From contig NC_088309.1 of assembly GCF_910592395.1 (NCBI RefSeq), forward strand, positions 6,698,501-6,762,500: DNA of 64,000 nt, read 5' to 3'. Origin of the DNA: Lineus longissimus (Eukaryota > Nemertea > Pilidiophora > Heteronemertea > Lineidae). The notes beneath the pieces were generated by a model, which ran no database searches, was not told the origin of the DNA, and worked only from the letters and a program-made list of their open reading frames with translations. Position numbers and translations under genes: made by a program. Within the stretch, counting starts at the first letter, position 1. Every line of letters starts with the position of its first letter. Below, piece after piece: positions 1 through 13,022 of the stretch.

Positions 1-3000
1 GACAAAAGGGAACACCCAAACAACCATACCTACGTCAAACTCGTCAAAAATCAAGGAGGTCTATATTAGGGATCTGAACATAAAATGTCAATAGTATAGT
101 CCTTTGACGCTGGCGGTATGATGCTGTAGTCAGCTTAATTGGCCGTCGTGCGAACCAACTTGATTGCCGATTTCTTGAAAGTTCGGTTTTTCTTAAATCT
201 ACTTTTGCGACCCAACACAAGTTCAAGTTTGAGATTTGCTAATCAAGTAAAAAGGGTTTTCTTCATTGGAGCCCTTGGGTTATTTTCGGGCGCCGTGACC
301 GGGCCCGATTTCTTCAAATATAGTATATACTTCACGTTAGAAAAATTCGTATTTTGATGTTAATTATTAAACGACACGAAAAGGACAAATAAGTGATCAT
401 GTGTGTGATAATGTCATGAAGTAATGTTAATTACCGTATGTCATTCTTTCATTACAGCCTACGCTTTCTGGCACTACTTAGCAATTTTTTTCTCACCGTC
501 AAATGCGCATGTAATATTACCAACTTTTTTCCCCAGAACACGTGTCAGCGACAAAAAAATATACCACTGTCCTCAAGAAACGATGAGAATTGCTATTATC
601 AAATGTCAATATCATCAATTTGTGACAAATCATGCTTAAAGACAGTTATGTTGTGTATTATCTCTTGATATCTCTTGTTTTCTCCGGGGCTGCCAGTAGG
701 TAATTAACTAGCGAAGGAACAATTATGACTGAATTCCATGTGGGCGCCTTTCTTACTTATTGTGCATTCTCTCGTTACCTCGCTGCATGATTTACTATAA
801 TGGTCGTAACAAACCATTGTTACCGCATTCTAATTTCAACCATGAGAGCAGCTTATTACACTACTAATTACTTGAAATATATCAAATCGGTTTGCTTGGG
901 GTGAAATTGGTATACTTATCCACAACCCGGAATCCGTTTTGTTACAAATGTCATACGGATTCGCTCAGGGAAAAACTGATATAAAATAATAACATCATAA
1001 GTTTCCCACCGAGTCAGTCACGCAGAACAAAAAACTGGCATAAAATTTCGTATCTTTTCAGTTAAAGGTGGTTAAATAGGCAGCAGCCAAGTAAGCACGA
1101 TTAAGTTACACAAAATAGCAAATAGAGGTCGCACCTATCTCACAGCATATCGAAACTGTTCACGCTTGCACAAGGAACATAAATGTTTATCGCTGAACAA
1201 AACAAAATCCAACCCTTAAATGTGCATATTAGTCACACAAAAAGACCACCAACTCAGTCCCCGGCTTTGGCGATTTTGTTTAACTCAATCTTATCTACCT
1301 TGTTCCTGCCTAGTCTTCCTTTAAGATGATGGAACAGAAAATGGGAGACTCCCACGCAGCAAACCAATAATGATATGTCGTAGTTTTAATAATGTATCAC
1401 CCTTTATCAGCAAGAACACTCAAAATCTGATGAGGCGACTGGCGCCCATTTAAGAAGGTCACGTCTTCTCACATCAGCCACTTCGTCAGATTGCTGACCT
1501 TTTCGCCTTAATGTTTCGTAAACAGAACGTTTGGGTACTAAGTATGTGTACATTAATTATTCATACAAATAAAGTAATGAGAAGGGGATATGGAGTGGTA
1601 CATCTTCCTGCTCTAAAACGGGACGTTTAAGAATTACAGGGCCTTAAGGGTTTCACTCAAATTGGATCCTGTTGCGTTTATTCCCATATCCGTTTTGGTG
1701 ACATTGTTGAGATTTATAATTGTAAACAGCTCGGTTAAGTGTTTCATTTTCATTATATCGATTGTCTCATAGACTCACTTTGACCACGGAGGTTTTGGTG
1801 TGACAGCCATAACCACTCTTGGGTTGGAATAAAATGTGTCGAAAGTATAGATTATCGGGATTATGCCTAAAATATATCAAGTTTGAGATGTTTAGAATAA
1901 AAATTGATGCCTCGTCTGTCATTTTCCCAACACCTCCGTTGGCGCATCGGTTCGGCGCACATTCACCCTCGTGGTGTTGGGCGAGACAACCAATAACCCC
2001 AGATTTATATACCAATTTCCTCGTAACAGGTTATGTCTTCCGGTAAGCTGGCTGACCAAAAGTAACATGCAAATAATACCACTAAAAAAATGGCTTGAAG
2101 TAGTGGGCAAATGCCAATCAACGATTTTGTGATATGCGTATTGCAAATGTTATAATATACATATTGCGGTTGAGAAAAAAGAAGAGGAAGTCGTCGCCTA
2201 TAATGGTTGTGTGGCAACGCGTAAACGCCTAACTGAAAACGTAACTTAGCCAAAAATTGGTAAATTGACAACTTTAAGGTTGGTCAACTGCAAATGACCC
2301 AACTCCTAAGTGGTCATTTGACAAACTTACAAGTAGTCAACTTACAAGCCAGTTTTGTCAGTGGCCAGTTGATTCAGCTAGTTCTGGTGGGTGCAGCTGA
2401 TTTCTACCAAGGCTCGACCAACTTTATCAGTCACAATCGACCAACTTGTTGGTCTTAGAATTGTGACCTTTGCTGTATCAGAAGGGGATCTGGGAGTACA
2501 TCGTTTAAGTATGAATTGACCAACTTATTATTGCAGCGTATGAGGTGAAGATTACTTAAAAAGCCTCAGGAAATTTGTTCGTTCCTATAGAAACCGATTG
2601 CCGTATAAAAAGGACTAGAAATATAACCAACACATCCAACGGCCCTGTTGTATTTACTTAGCGAATCCATCTCGTTGCCCCTGGACAAGGCACGTAACAG
2701 TGATCATTGTTCATACCGTGGCAAACGGAAACATATTTGCAAAGGTTAAGAGTAATGGAACTTTATATCAAAATAAGTCAGTTTGTTTTAAAAGTTACGC
2801 GATGGTCATAGCGCCTTGTTCCAGCTCAGGTTTTGTGTTGGTTAAGAGGTCTTGTATCTGGGAAACTAGTGTTCATGATACAATATATACGAAGCATTGG
2901 ACAAATAAGCCATTTTTACCGGTCTTTTACCATAGCGTTTTTTACCTAGATTATACGTATTTGTATGTGATGATACCGCTCTCCAAGTATGACCCCATTG

Positions 3001-6000
3001 AAAATGAATAGGGCTGATTACCCAAGCAGGAAGAACAATTTCTCACCACGTTCCAATCCTTATGCTGATCGCCTCAACCAGAGCTCCTAATGGTGTTTAA
3101 ATTACCCCAAAGATTGCTATATTTGCTGGCTACTTGACGTAGTGGCAACAATTAAGGCCTCAAGGTTTGGGGGATCAGCCTCATCGTACAGAACTGTCAT
3201 CCGCTGTCATTGGCAACCATAGATACTGCAGGACAAACAGAATTGTTAAGTAAGGGCATTGTTGCCAAGCTCTCGGCTGCCAAGTCACCTTCCACTCTAC
3301 AAAAGTAGTTTCCATCATCAAATTGTAAAAAAAATGGAAAGTCAAAATCGGACTAATAAACACACTGGTCGTAAAGGGTACGCGGTTCCGTTTCGACCTA
3401 CACACTGGTCTCGGACTCTCCCGTATTTACTATTTCGCATGAATTAAATCCATTAATTTCGTGTCTTCTCGGCAATTTAACTCTGGCATTTAATGACACT
3501 GCTGTAAACCGTTGAATAATGCATCACGGCCGACCAGGCTTCTATAATTTTCATTATTACTGGTTGAACAGTTGAAAGCACGATGCATGCTCGCCGACTG
3601 AACGACTGCAACCATACAAAAGAGAGGTTAAGGTCTCTACTACGAAAACGAGAGGATCGGAGTCCGAAAAGGTAGTACGAAAAGGGTATCTATAAGGCTT
3701 AACTTGTGTTAGAAGGTGGTCAAACGAGATATGGCTGGGTATCGTATTGTTCTTGGTCATTTTTTATCGACTCGTTTGTTGATACACGTTTATTCAGATT
3801 TCAACCTGTGAGAAATGTCAGTATCGACAACATGTTATAGCTATATGTAAGATCAAGTGACGGCCTAGGTCAGCAGCAAGTACTAATAGTCAATTCTTCA
3901 GTACACAACTGGCAAAAATATTCTCAGTTACTCATATGGATCGAGATTTAGCATTTTTGGCAAACACATTGACGAGAAATATTATCCTCCCTATTTGCTA
4001 AAAGCGAGAAGGAGGCTATCAGATGACACTTGAGGACATCCTCTGTAATATCTACACGACGTTGTGATTTTCCAATAAACAAAACTTATTTACAAGAAGA
4101 AGATCTAAAGCATCATTAGATAATACTGCTGACACTTTTTCCGATTACATTTTTCCGATTTCTGTCTTCATGCAGCAGCATTCGAGTTATCAGAGATTCA
4201 CTTTCTGATCTCGTCCGGAACGCATTGTCATCATTTTTTTGTAATTGTCGCAGCTGACGCCGAAAAATCACACCATCCTTTCTCCTAAAGTTGGAAACCA
4301 CTGATTGTTTTCCTCGTTTGTCTTTTATTTGTAACCAACTCCAACTGTAACCTATTAACAAATAAGATATCACCCATTGTACTCGTCTGAGAAATAAAGA
4401 AAGTCTTTTTGGAGAACAAGCAGCGTACTAATGTTACACATTTCTGCACTCTGCGAATCATCTTTCTACTGTGGACTACTTTAACAGACTATTGCATCCA
4501 ATTGGTAAACTGGAGACAAGCATTGATCGGACTAATAGTGCAAACGAAGACCAAGTCGGTGTTCGAAGGTGTCTGCTATTGAAAGGAAGGTTTCTGCTAT
4601 AGTCGGCAGAGGTTTTTCTTGTCCAGATATTGACAACTCGGATTATATTACGTGCTTGTAACGTTGATACTACGAATGTGATATATGTAAAGGAACCAGT
4701 TGACACGATTCATACTGTATTGTACTTTCTTGCACTCCTCACAAAAAATACTAAAAACGTTTCCTGGGCATATTGGTATATAGTGTTGTTCAGGCAACGG
4801 TATGCCATACAAAAGGTTAGCGCGACGTCTTCAACATGTTTCGTGTTTTGGATTACATAAATCGACGAATTAGCCGCTGATGTTTCAGTGATGAAGCCTT
4901 CGCTCACTTGATACGGCTCACTTTCCTTAAAGTAACAACCTTTTCCCAACCCCCTTGTACGACGTACTGATGAGTAGGATATCGTGTGGTTGCCTTGCAA
5001 CAAATTGGTTGCGGCCAAGGAAGAGACATAGTCTAATTCAACTAAAGAATCGAGTTAAGACTGAATTTCCTAGCATTCGACGGGAGACGATTGCTTTAAT
5101 GAGATTTGGTTAAATGGCATACACGTACTATCAGCCATGTTTGCATAATAAGGCGAAATGGATACCAATTGGCCAAGTCGCATTTCAGTAGAGCATTTAA
5201 ATTGAATCAGACCTACTATAGGCAATTTTCGAGAGTAGCATCTGGCAGTCGACGAAGACGACAGGGATTTCTCTTCCCATTATGGGACAATGGGCAAAGC
5301 GAACTGAATGGACGGAATTCCGTCTCGAAGGAAACGAAATGATTTTTCTTTAATTCAGGTTTATTTCGTTACTTTTTTACACCAGTCTTATTAATTGAAG
5401 GAACTGTCCGTTACTAACTAAACGTTTTCGCGTGAATTCAATTTCTTTGGTCGAACGGTTTCCGGCGCGTTTGTCGCCGTTGCAGACACTACCTGTATTA
5501 GCTTTATAGTACATGTACACTTTACTCTGACGTTTGCTGAGTACTTTACACTTGAAATCACTTAAATTTTACTAGTATATCAAAATTAAATATTTCATTC
5601 AAATCCAATTTCAGAACCCATAAAATCAGTATCTTATCTTAGCGTGGATTTTTTTCTGTGCTACTTAGTCTATTGCAGAAATGGGGAGGACTCTTATCAC
5701 TGAAAAAATATTTAAGTTATCTTTACGAAACTATAGAAATGCACTGACGCACTATACATCCACCCATCTTACTGCTGCGTTCAATGCACGTTCTCTAATC
5801 AACACAATATGCACCGAGCCTAGAAGGGGAAAGAAATGTTTCGCGCAGCACCAGCTATAGGACTGGTGCACCTTCCGGTCAGCCATGAGAGACATTTGGA
5901 CCTCTTGCATTCAGAACAGACTAACAGCTGCCTACTAATGGATGATCTCATCATGTTGCTAGTGTCCTTAGTCCCTGATAGGATGATGAGATCGCTGATC

Positions 6001-6794
6001 ATGTTACCTAGATCATCACAATCATGGCTTGGGAAGAATTGCGAAAACGAGCTAGTCCTTTCTTTCTTGATTGGGGAGAAGCGTAGGTGGGTCTTTGAGA
6101 GGTCGACTTCATGCCTCATCATTCAGTTATTTTGTTTGTAGTTGTCATTTTAGGCAAACTGAAACGATTTCAGACTGAAGTAAAGGTACATGGGTCGTGT
6201 AAACACTATTAAGTGAGTGCAGGTGAAGATGTGTCAGCGCGATTTCCAAAGCATTGCTTGTTTCCGATCGAATTCATTCATCCTACAGCTATTTTTTAGA
6301 CCTTTTTAGCAGGAAATCTGTCAGCCAGTGACATAATCGCTCTGAACCGTTAAGTATTCATCGATTACAGATTTCGACTGGGAGGGGTTATAGCTTTCCT
6401 GACGACCCCTGGCGCGTGGTCGATTACCAGCGTAGCTCCGGCGAACCGGTGGCTTACAGGTTCTAATGTTACAGCCTAGGGTGTGGTGTATAGTATTACC
6501 GACACCTTAAGCCATACCTTTAGATCATTAACCGTCTTTCATTGGAGGATAGGTGAGGAACAAATGGTTGATTAAACCAAAATACCGGATTAATATAATT
6601 GTTCGTTTCCTGATCACTGGTGGAGTGATACTCTAGAAAGTTGATGAACTCATAATTTCCTTTAAACCCAGTCAAAAAGCTTATTTTGTGACGACGTGAA
6701 GAAGTAACAGCCATGGGGCTATGATAACACCGAAGATGTGCGCTAAAGCTTGAGAGAGCTTTGAAAGTTTCGTGGGATGGCAAGCCGTTGAGGC

Positions 6795-6870
6795 ACACTC
6801 TTTGAACTGAAGGTTTTTAAGCTTCTGAAAAACTTTTAAAGGTTTATCGGCCACGCAAATATGCACCCCC
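6795..6870 (-). repeat. Single end of a TA-type MITE family
   Basis: This stretch begins ACACTCTTTGAA and runs to CGCAAATATGCACC. It matches one terminal inverted repeat of the elements at 54060-54291 and 59101-59289, sharing the core CGGCCA(A/C)CAAATATGCA. Only one end is visible, so it is a partial or decayed copy. Confidence 0.55.
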
Positions 6871-7186
6871 TAAACTTAAGAAACATTTCTGCTATGTGCT
6901 GCAAAGCATGACATTTCGGCCTCCTCTGAGTGCAGGTGTCAACAACCTTTCTTGGTCCGCTTTAAATCTGGTGTGCCCTGCTGTCACCGTCCTTTCTAAC
7001 ACAAAGATAAGAAACAAAACTACATTTGACAGAAGAAAGTCGAAAGGAGCGGCAAGCGATCATCAACCGAAATGGTGATGCTTTGTTGTGTCCCAGAAAT
7101 AAAAGGGCAAAGCGAAGGTGTGTGTTCTGAAGTTACTTCAAATATAATGTCTTATCGTCGCCACATCATACAATCCAAGGCATTGT

Positions 7187-7271
7187 CATCTTGACCCTCA
7201 ATGTATTGACATTGCTCAGCTTCCAGACAACGCGGGCGGAGGCTACGGAGGCAATACCGCTGGAAGTTCAG
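7187..7271 (-). repeat. Dispersed 85-bp repeat, copy 1 of 3
   Basis: The reverse complement reads CTGAACTTCCAGCGGTATTG, then a CCTCCGTAGCCTCC segment and a TCAATACATTGAGGGTC tail. The same block occurs at 36139-36226 and 38758-38842 on the other strand. No coding potential or terminal repeats were recognised. Confidence 0.7.
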
Positions 7272-10200
7272 TATGAGGCATTGTCTGCAGCCGAGCATTC
7301 AGCAGCGGGCCAGATGACTTAAGATCAAAGACGCGCTGGCTTTTATTACAGAACTGTTTTTTTAAGAAGCTTTGTAGGAAGAGTTGCATTGATACGAATG
7401 AGATACCAATGGTAATATTCAAAAACTTATCGAACTACGCGTATCAAATTAACTCCTCGGTTAGTAGGACACCTTCTCTATTAGAGACACTGCTTTAGGT
7501 CCCAAATAATTCATTTCCACTCATTTCAGCCCTCTCATCAGGCCACCTCTTTATCAAGGCAGCATTTGCCAGTCCGAAGGTTGTCCAGATAACCCAGAAA
7601 GGTCACTACCAGGCTATTTGTTTTCTCCAAGTTGCAATATCGCAAATGCAATCACTTATACCATAATGCTCTTAGTATAATCGTTTGGTTAAACTGACTG
7701 ATAAACCCCATCTATCATTGTTAAGACGAAACCTTCAAAGACATCGGACGCCTTAAATTCTAAATGTTGTTGATATGACCAGGAACAATCATATTGAAGG
7801 ATACAGCTACAATCTGAAGTTAATTGATAAGGACTGCATCTGTCATTAATCAATTAAAAGATCAACATTCAGAGTTAAAGAGCACATTAAGCCGTAAGTT
7901 AGTTCCATATGAAAAAAATCGAGCCAGTTTGGATTAGATAATGAGCAGGTTTGCAAACCTTACGAGAGCTCCGAGCGACGAAGTAGGAAACATGTTATTT
8001 TATTTTATCCCCGACTTGTCTTGACGTTTTCCCCGATTCCTCCTAAAAGAAATTGGTTGAAAGGTTTTGAAAACAGACTGAAAAGTTCAATATGTTCACA
8101 GGATAAATGTTCATTGCTCAGTGTCTACAATTTCGCTAGTGTCCACAACGGCTTCTTCAGGACTGGAGTTGTTCTGGTCCAATGACATCAGTCTTCTCAC
8201 GTCATGTTGCGAGATCGGACGTGAACAGCATGATCAGTTATGCTAAACGGTGAAACTGTAAGATGTAGAATATAAATCAAGCAGTGGTTGAGACTAGATG
8301 ATGATTGAACTTCCAAATTCTCGGTGATATACGATCAATCATGCTTATAGGAAATGGCCTTGACCATGGCCTCAAGATTCAACTGTTGACATGTTTAGCA
8401 GTGAACATTTACCCAGTAAACAGATTGAACTTTCTTGTGTATATTACGATCGGGGTGAATCTTTATTTAGTAGAATACTTCGTGTACATGTAATTCCCCC
8501 GGGAAATGCACGGCAGTGTCCGTTGGGCGGGTGTAACCTCGGTCGAAAGTTTTCATTGTTTTCGTGTCCCGGTGAATCATCTCAAACGGCGCCATACTTT
8601 GTGACCAGACTGTAAAAGATCATCTTCCTAATTACACAAAGAACTAACAGTACGTTCAAAGAGAATAACTCTCTCGGCTAGTTACCGTTACTATACATAT
8701 TGTAGACGGTTAAATGATTATCAGCGGACAAAGAAACGAAGTAAAGTGAATCAGTCAACTGAGTTTGCCTACAGAGTCTAACTTCAAATAAAGACGTCAG
8801 TCAATAATAGACCAATTCACGTATCTTTATCAAGGTTTGCGCTGTCTCTTATCTCTTACTTGTTGCAAAATAATCGGAGAGATGATACCTATTTGTAATG
8901 ATCAAGTAGAGTTTGTCACATTTATTAATGACCTTATCGTTGAGTTGGCCTTTATCACATGGTCTTACTTCTGTGTTTTTTCTCCATTCTCTTATTGACT
9001 GGTCAAATATAGAATTTTACGTGGCGAAGCGTGGGTGCCGCCCAGTGTTCCTCGAGGATGCTGCCTTCGTTCTTTTTATGATTTAACAGCGCCATCACAT
9101 GAAGCTTTCAATTGCATGTACATGTACCGGCTTTTTCTCCCTCGTGGCTACGCTCAGTTTGGTTAACACAAGGTTTTCGCATGGTGGTGTCGTGTCTTTG
9201 TTTCGGAATAACATCTTGAGAATAAAGGAAAGGACGAAAAATCCCATGCCCCTAATGAAACACTTAAGCAATGACTGGTTGCACATTCATCTCGCTCAAT
9301 CAACTTCCATTTCCGTCCCCGTTGCATTGCCGCAACGATAACAAAAAAAGACTTGGTGCTGAATCGTGACTGTGCATCTCCTTACCCATTTTTGGATGCA
9401 GTGACGAATGTGAATATAATTAGACTGACACCTGTTCACAGAGCTACTTGATGTGTCAACGTTTAAAGGGTTGATGTTCGTTGTTGATGTTTTTTCCACA
9501 CGCGGTTTAAGTAGAAAGATGGATCACAACGGGATCTAGATATAAGCCGTGGTGCAAAAACCACAAATAGGCCCATCCGACGCTTTGAAAACAATCATCA
9601 ACCATTATCAACAGTGTAAAAAAACAAATTTGTTAAAAGCGCTCTCGTGTTATGCTTAACTAAAGCTTTCAAAACGGCAGGTGCTACTTTGAAGTTGCGT
9701 AGAGTGGATATGTTATATGTCGCTATTATTCTTTAATTTGCGGTGCTAGAAACACAGGAACGGAAAAGGGATTCAGTTTCAAAGTAGAAAATCGAAACTG
9801 GTAAATACTGAAATGAAAGGTGCTTGAAGTAATGCATGCAGCTTCAGACCTTCTTTAGCAAATCTGCGGGTTTGAGTTCATAACTGTTCGAAGATGAAAT
9901 ATGTGATAAGTTTTCAAATGAATAGCGCAATAAAAAGGGGCATTGATGTGTGTTATTTTGTGCCCAACATCAAAGAATGTGGCCTTTTTCCAATTTGAAT
10001 TCAACCAAAAATCCATAAGCGAGCGAAAATATTGTATTGGGGTTAACGGCAAACACTTACCGTTTATAAAACAGTTGGATCTGCGGATATATTTCAAAAT
10101 TACAGGAAGGTTGTATTGATTTGGTTGATAATGCTCTGTTTGCGGTTAATATTTGAACAATGCTATCTCTTCTTTCGCTGCTAATGTAGTGTGTGTAATG

Positions 10201-11706
10201 ACCTGGTAAGGCAAACTATACCAACATCAGGCTAGCACCGCCATTTAATTTACTCTTGTTACTAACGCAATCCTACCGACGCGTATCACAAACGATTGTT
10301 TTTACACCTTATGCAATGAAACTATCGCAGGATTGTAGTTTACGCAAAAGCTTTTTCCGATCTTCCTCAAACAATCCTTTACCTCACTCCAACCACTGCT
10401 TTTTAGCTTTCTCCCCTTTCGAATCAAAGACGCGCAACCCATCCTATACGCCGGAAAGCATCGACTAGGTTACTTATGGGTTTGTAGCCCTTTCCATCTT
10501 TGTTTACCGTATCGAGGGATGTGAAACCGCAGGCATTTACTTCTTTTTTCTCCAGCAATGTTGTCTGCAGGATGTAATCCTAGGTAATGGATAACAGAAA
10601 AGAGTAGACGCTCAATCTCCCGGGGAGAAAGAAAAACACCGAACAAACCATTAGATCAAAGCGAAAAATGCCTTTGAAGGGAGACATTTTTTCTGTCCGT
10701 GTAATAGCCATCTCCATTTCAAACAAGATGGTTTCATCTGAACATGTTTGGTGGTCAGTGATGGTTAACTTGTGGGGAAATGACCATGATAAGATGTTCA
10801 ACTCCGCAGGAATTCAACATCGTCAGCTGTCCTCTGCCTGATGGTTAAACTTCATTGTAACAGTACCTTGCGACTACATGTACACTATAATGAACTACCA
10901 TGTGACCACATGCACACTGTAATGAACTATACTAGGTGATGAACATATATCACACTCCTTTTACAAGTACCCACCAGTTATGAAGGCAATTATAAGTCAC
11001 TCTTTCATGTGAAATTTTAATTTATCGCTTAATGAGCAACCCCACTTCCGCGGGTGTTGATTGCTTACGATCAGGAATGTCGTCGTAATTGGCCAATTCC
11101 TTATCAGACTTTGGAGTACCTAGATTCATATCAGGAAACTGATATCCAGGAATCACAATCTTTCAAGAAACGCTCGTAAAAAATAGGAATTTTACACTGA
11201 ACCTTCAATTAATTTCTGTTAAATGTGGAAAGAATGGTTACAAGACAAAATTTGTTGGCACCATCAATTTAATTTATGATGGTACCCAGTATTTTGATTT
11301 ATGATACCATGCAGCCTTCTTTATTTTGGAAGAATGCTACAGTTGAGGACGTCCGAATTGATAATTAAGACAATGGGACTCCTTCAATTGACTTCGGGTT
11401 GTTCTAATAGCGTACACATGTAGCTATTTGTCACTTTTCTGCCCCCACTTCTGCTATCAATGCTCGATGTTTGACAAATGGATAAAGTGTCCCCTTCTAC
11501 GTAGGCAGATGGAATAATTTTGTGGTGATAATTAACAATTTCAGTGATCAATCATACTTTATGAGTAATGTGTAAAGCTAAATCGTTTTGTTTGGACATG
11601 TTTAAATTTCGCTAAGCACTTGTCAAAGTTGAGAAACGACGATAACTTTGCCATTTGTTTGCAACGAATACAGTATCTCACGGTAATACTGCCGACTGAG
11701 ATAAAT

Positions 11707-12195
11707 TTAGCAACTAATTTTGACTATGATAGTATTACATAAACGAATATACTTTATGCAACATTGTTTCTGGTTAACAGCCAGTTTCGACGTGTTCTTT
11801 CCATGGTTACTGGTGATTCCAACTATGCTGACACGTGGATCCACTGGACGAAGAAGACTCCGCTGTCGAGCAAAGCCAAAGACAATGTCCGATGGTAGCA
11901 GAACGACCAACGCCCATACCAGGAAAATGCGATCAATGGATGCAGTATTAAACAAGGTCATTCGAAGGATGACTCCTGGTCGCCTTCGTGTGCGAGAGCA
12001 GAGGCTGCGCGATGACATTGTGGCCATTTTCCCGCAGTAATCCATCATATTTAGGGGCCTAACATAATTGACAGATCCACGTAATTGAGTTTGATACTTC
12101 CATATATTCTCTAGTGTAAAGCCTGGTAGTATCCATCCAGTCAACAATATCCAGACACCAATTGCAGTAGACATCTGGAATACCACGGGAGTCAA
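11707..12195 (-). other. Overlapping long open frames, coding strand unresolved
   Basis: A 162-codon frame is open on the minus strand. Its first part reads like a signal peptide (MSTAIGVWILLTGWILPGF), and a second hydrophobic run lies near codons 90-110. A 106-codon frame on the plus strand (11720-12040) ends in a basic, charged segment (RLRVREQRLRDDIVAIFPQ). Both cannot be equally real and neither matches a family I know. I list the region only because the frames are longer than chance expectation in this AT-rich DNA. Alternative explanation: a decayed mobile element. Confidence 0.15.
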
Positions 12196-13022
12196 AGTTG
12201 CCGAATATATTGTTATGGCTCTGCAGATTGATGCAATTCATTTCAAATCACCTCGCTCCCTACTTGATATCTATCAATAAGTGTATCAGGAACCATTCAG
12301 GCATTATAGGTATCAACACAGATCAGGTCAGATCCATTAATTTCATCAATTATATGTACTCTGTATCGATCGCTAAAGACCCGAGATGCTCGAGATGCGC
12401 CGCCAGTAATTGAGATACGGGCAAATCGCGCCAATTCACAAGAGACGTTAAATGCGCCTCCGCTTTAGTGATAATTGTGCCGCTGGTTGGAAGGACGTTT
12501 CTACCCCATTCTGTCCCTCCAGTGTAATTTTACAAGGCCATTCGAAGTGACTAACGATGATGCTAATTTCGGATGACAGATCATCTGCATTAAAATCAAT
12601 TGGTATTCAACTGCGCACTTTTTAATTTGTACGCAATAATCATCTTAAGCATACTATATAGAGTTATATATACCCCCGAAATCTTTCAACGTGTTTGAAT
12701 GTTCATTGAGGAATCAAGAAAATCAAGAGTGAAATAGGAGTTGGGGCCTGGTCATTCATCGTCATCGGACACCGCGGTTCGAGGCGTGTCGTGGATGTTA
12801 TGAAGTGCTCATCAGTGTTACTTTCCACAGTCTACAACCGCAAAAGCGAGAAACCACTTGGCTGTCATAGGCGCTAGATTAATTTCGGTACTATTTACTG
12901 GCTCGGCAATGGTACTTGTCAACGAAGCCTGTGAAAGCGGTGAGTCGGTGACGACAAACTGTTGTACTGGAATCAGACAAATAACATAGTATTGCTATAT
13001 AGAAAATATAGCAAAAAAGCTT
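12196..13022. other. Spacer, nothing recognised
   Basis: AT-rich unique-looking sequence with no open frame above about 70 codons, no repeat structure and no family similarity. Confidence 0.5.

Larger units (their letters stand above)
1..11706. other. Long stretch without a supported gene
   Basis: No exon with family-level similarity was found on either strand. Open frames here are short (under about 105 codons), overlap on both strands and lack flanking splice logic. Two dispersed repeat copies lie inside (near 6.8 and 7.2 kb). Around 2.27-2.52 kb the short word GGTCAACT/GACCAACTT recurs several times as a degenerate simple repeat. A hairpin with an 11-bp stem (GATCTCATCAT paired with ATGATGAGATC) sits near 5.94-5.99 kb. 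I see nothing else definable; distal exons or regulatory DNA cannot be excluded. Confidence 0.6.

Noticed and set aside
9099-9341. 80-codon plus frame with a signal-like N terminus (MKLSIACTCTGFFSLVATLS)
   Set aside because: The start falls in an ACATGTACATG simple-sequence context, a similar-length antisense frame exists, and the downstream sequence is low-confidence with no family match.
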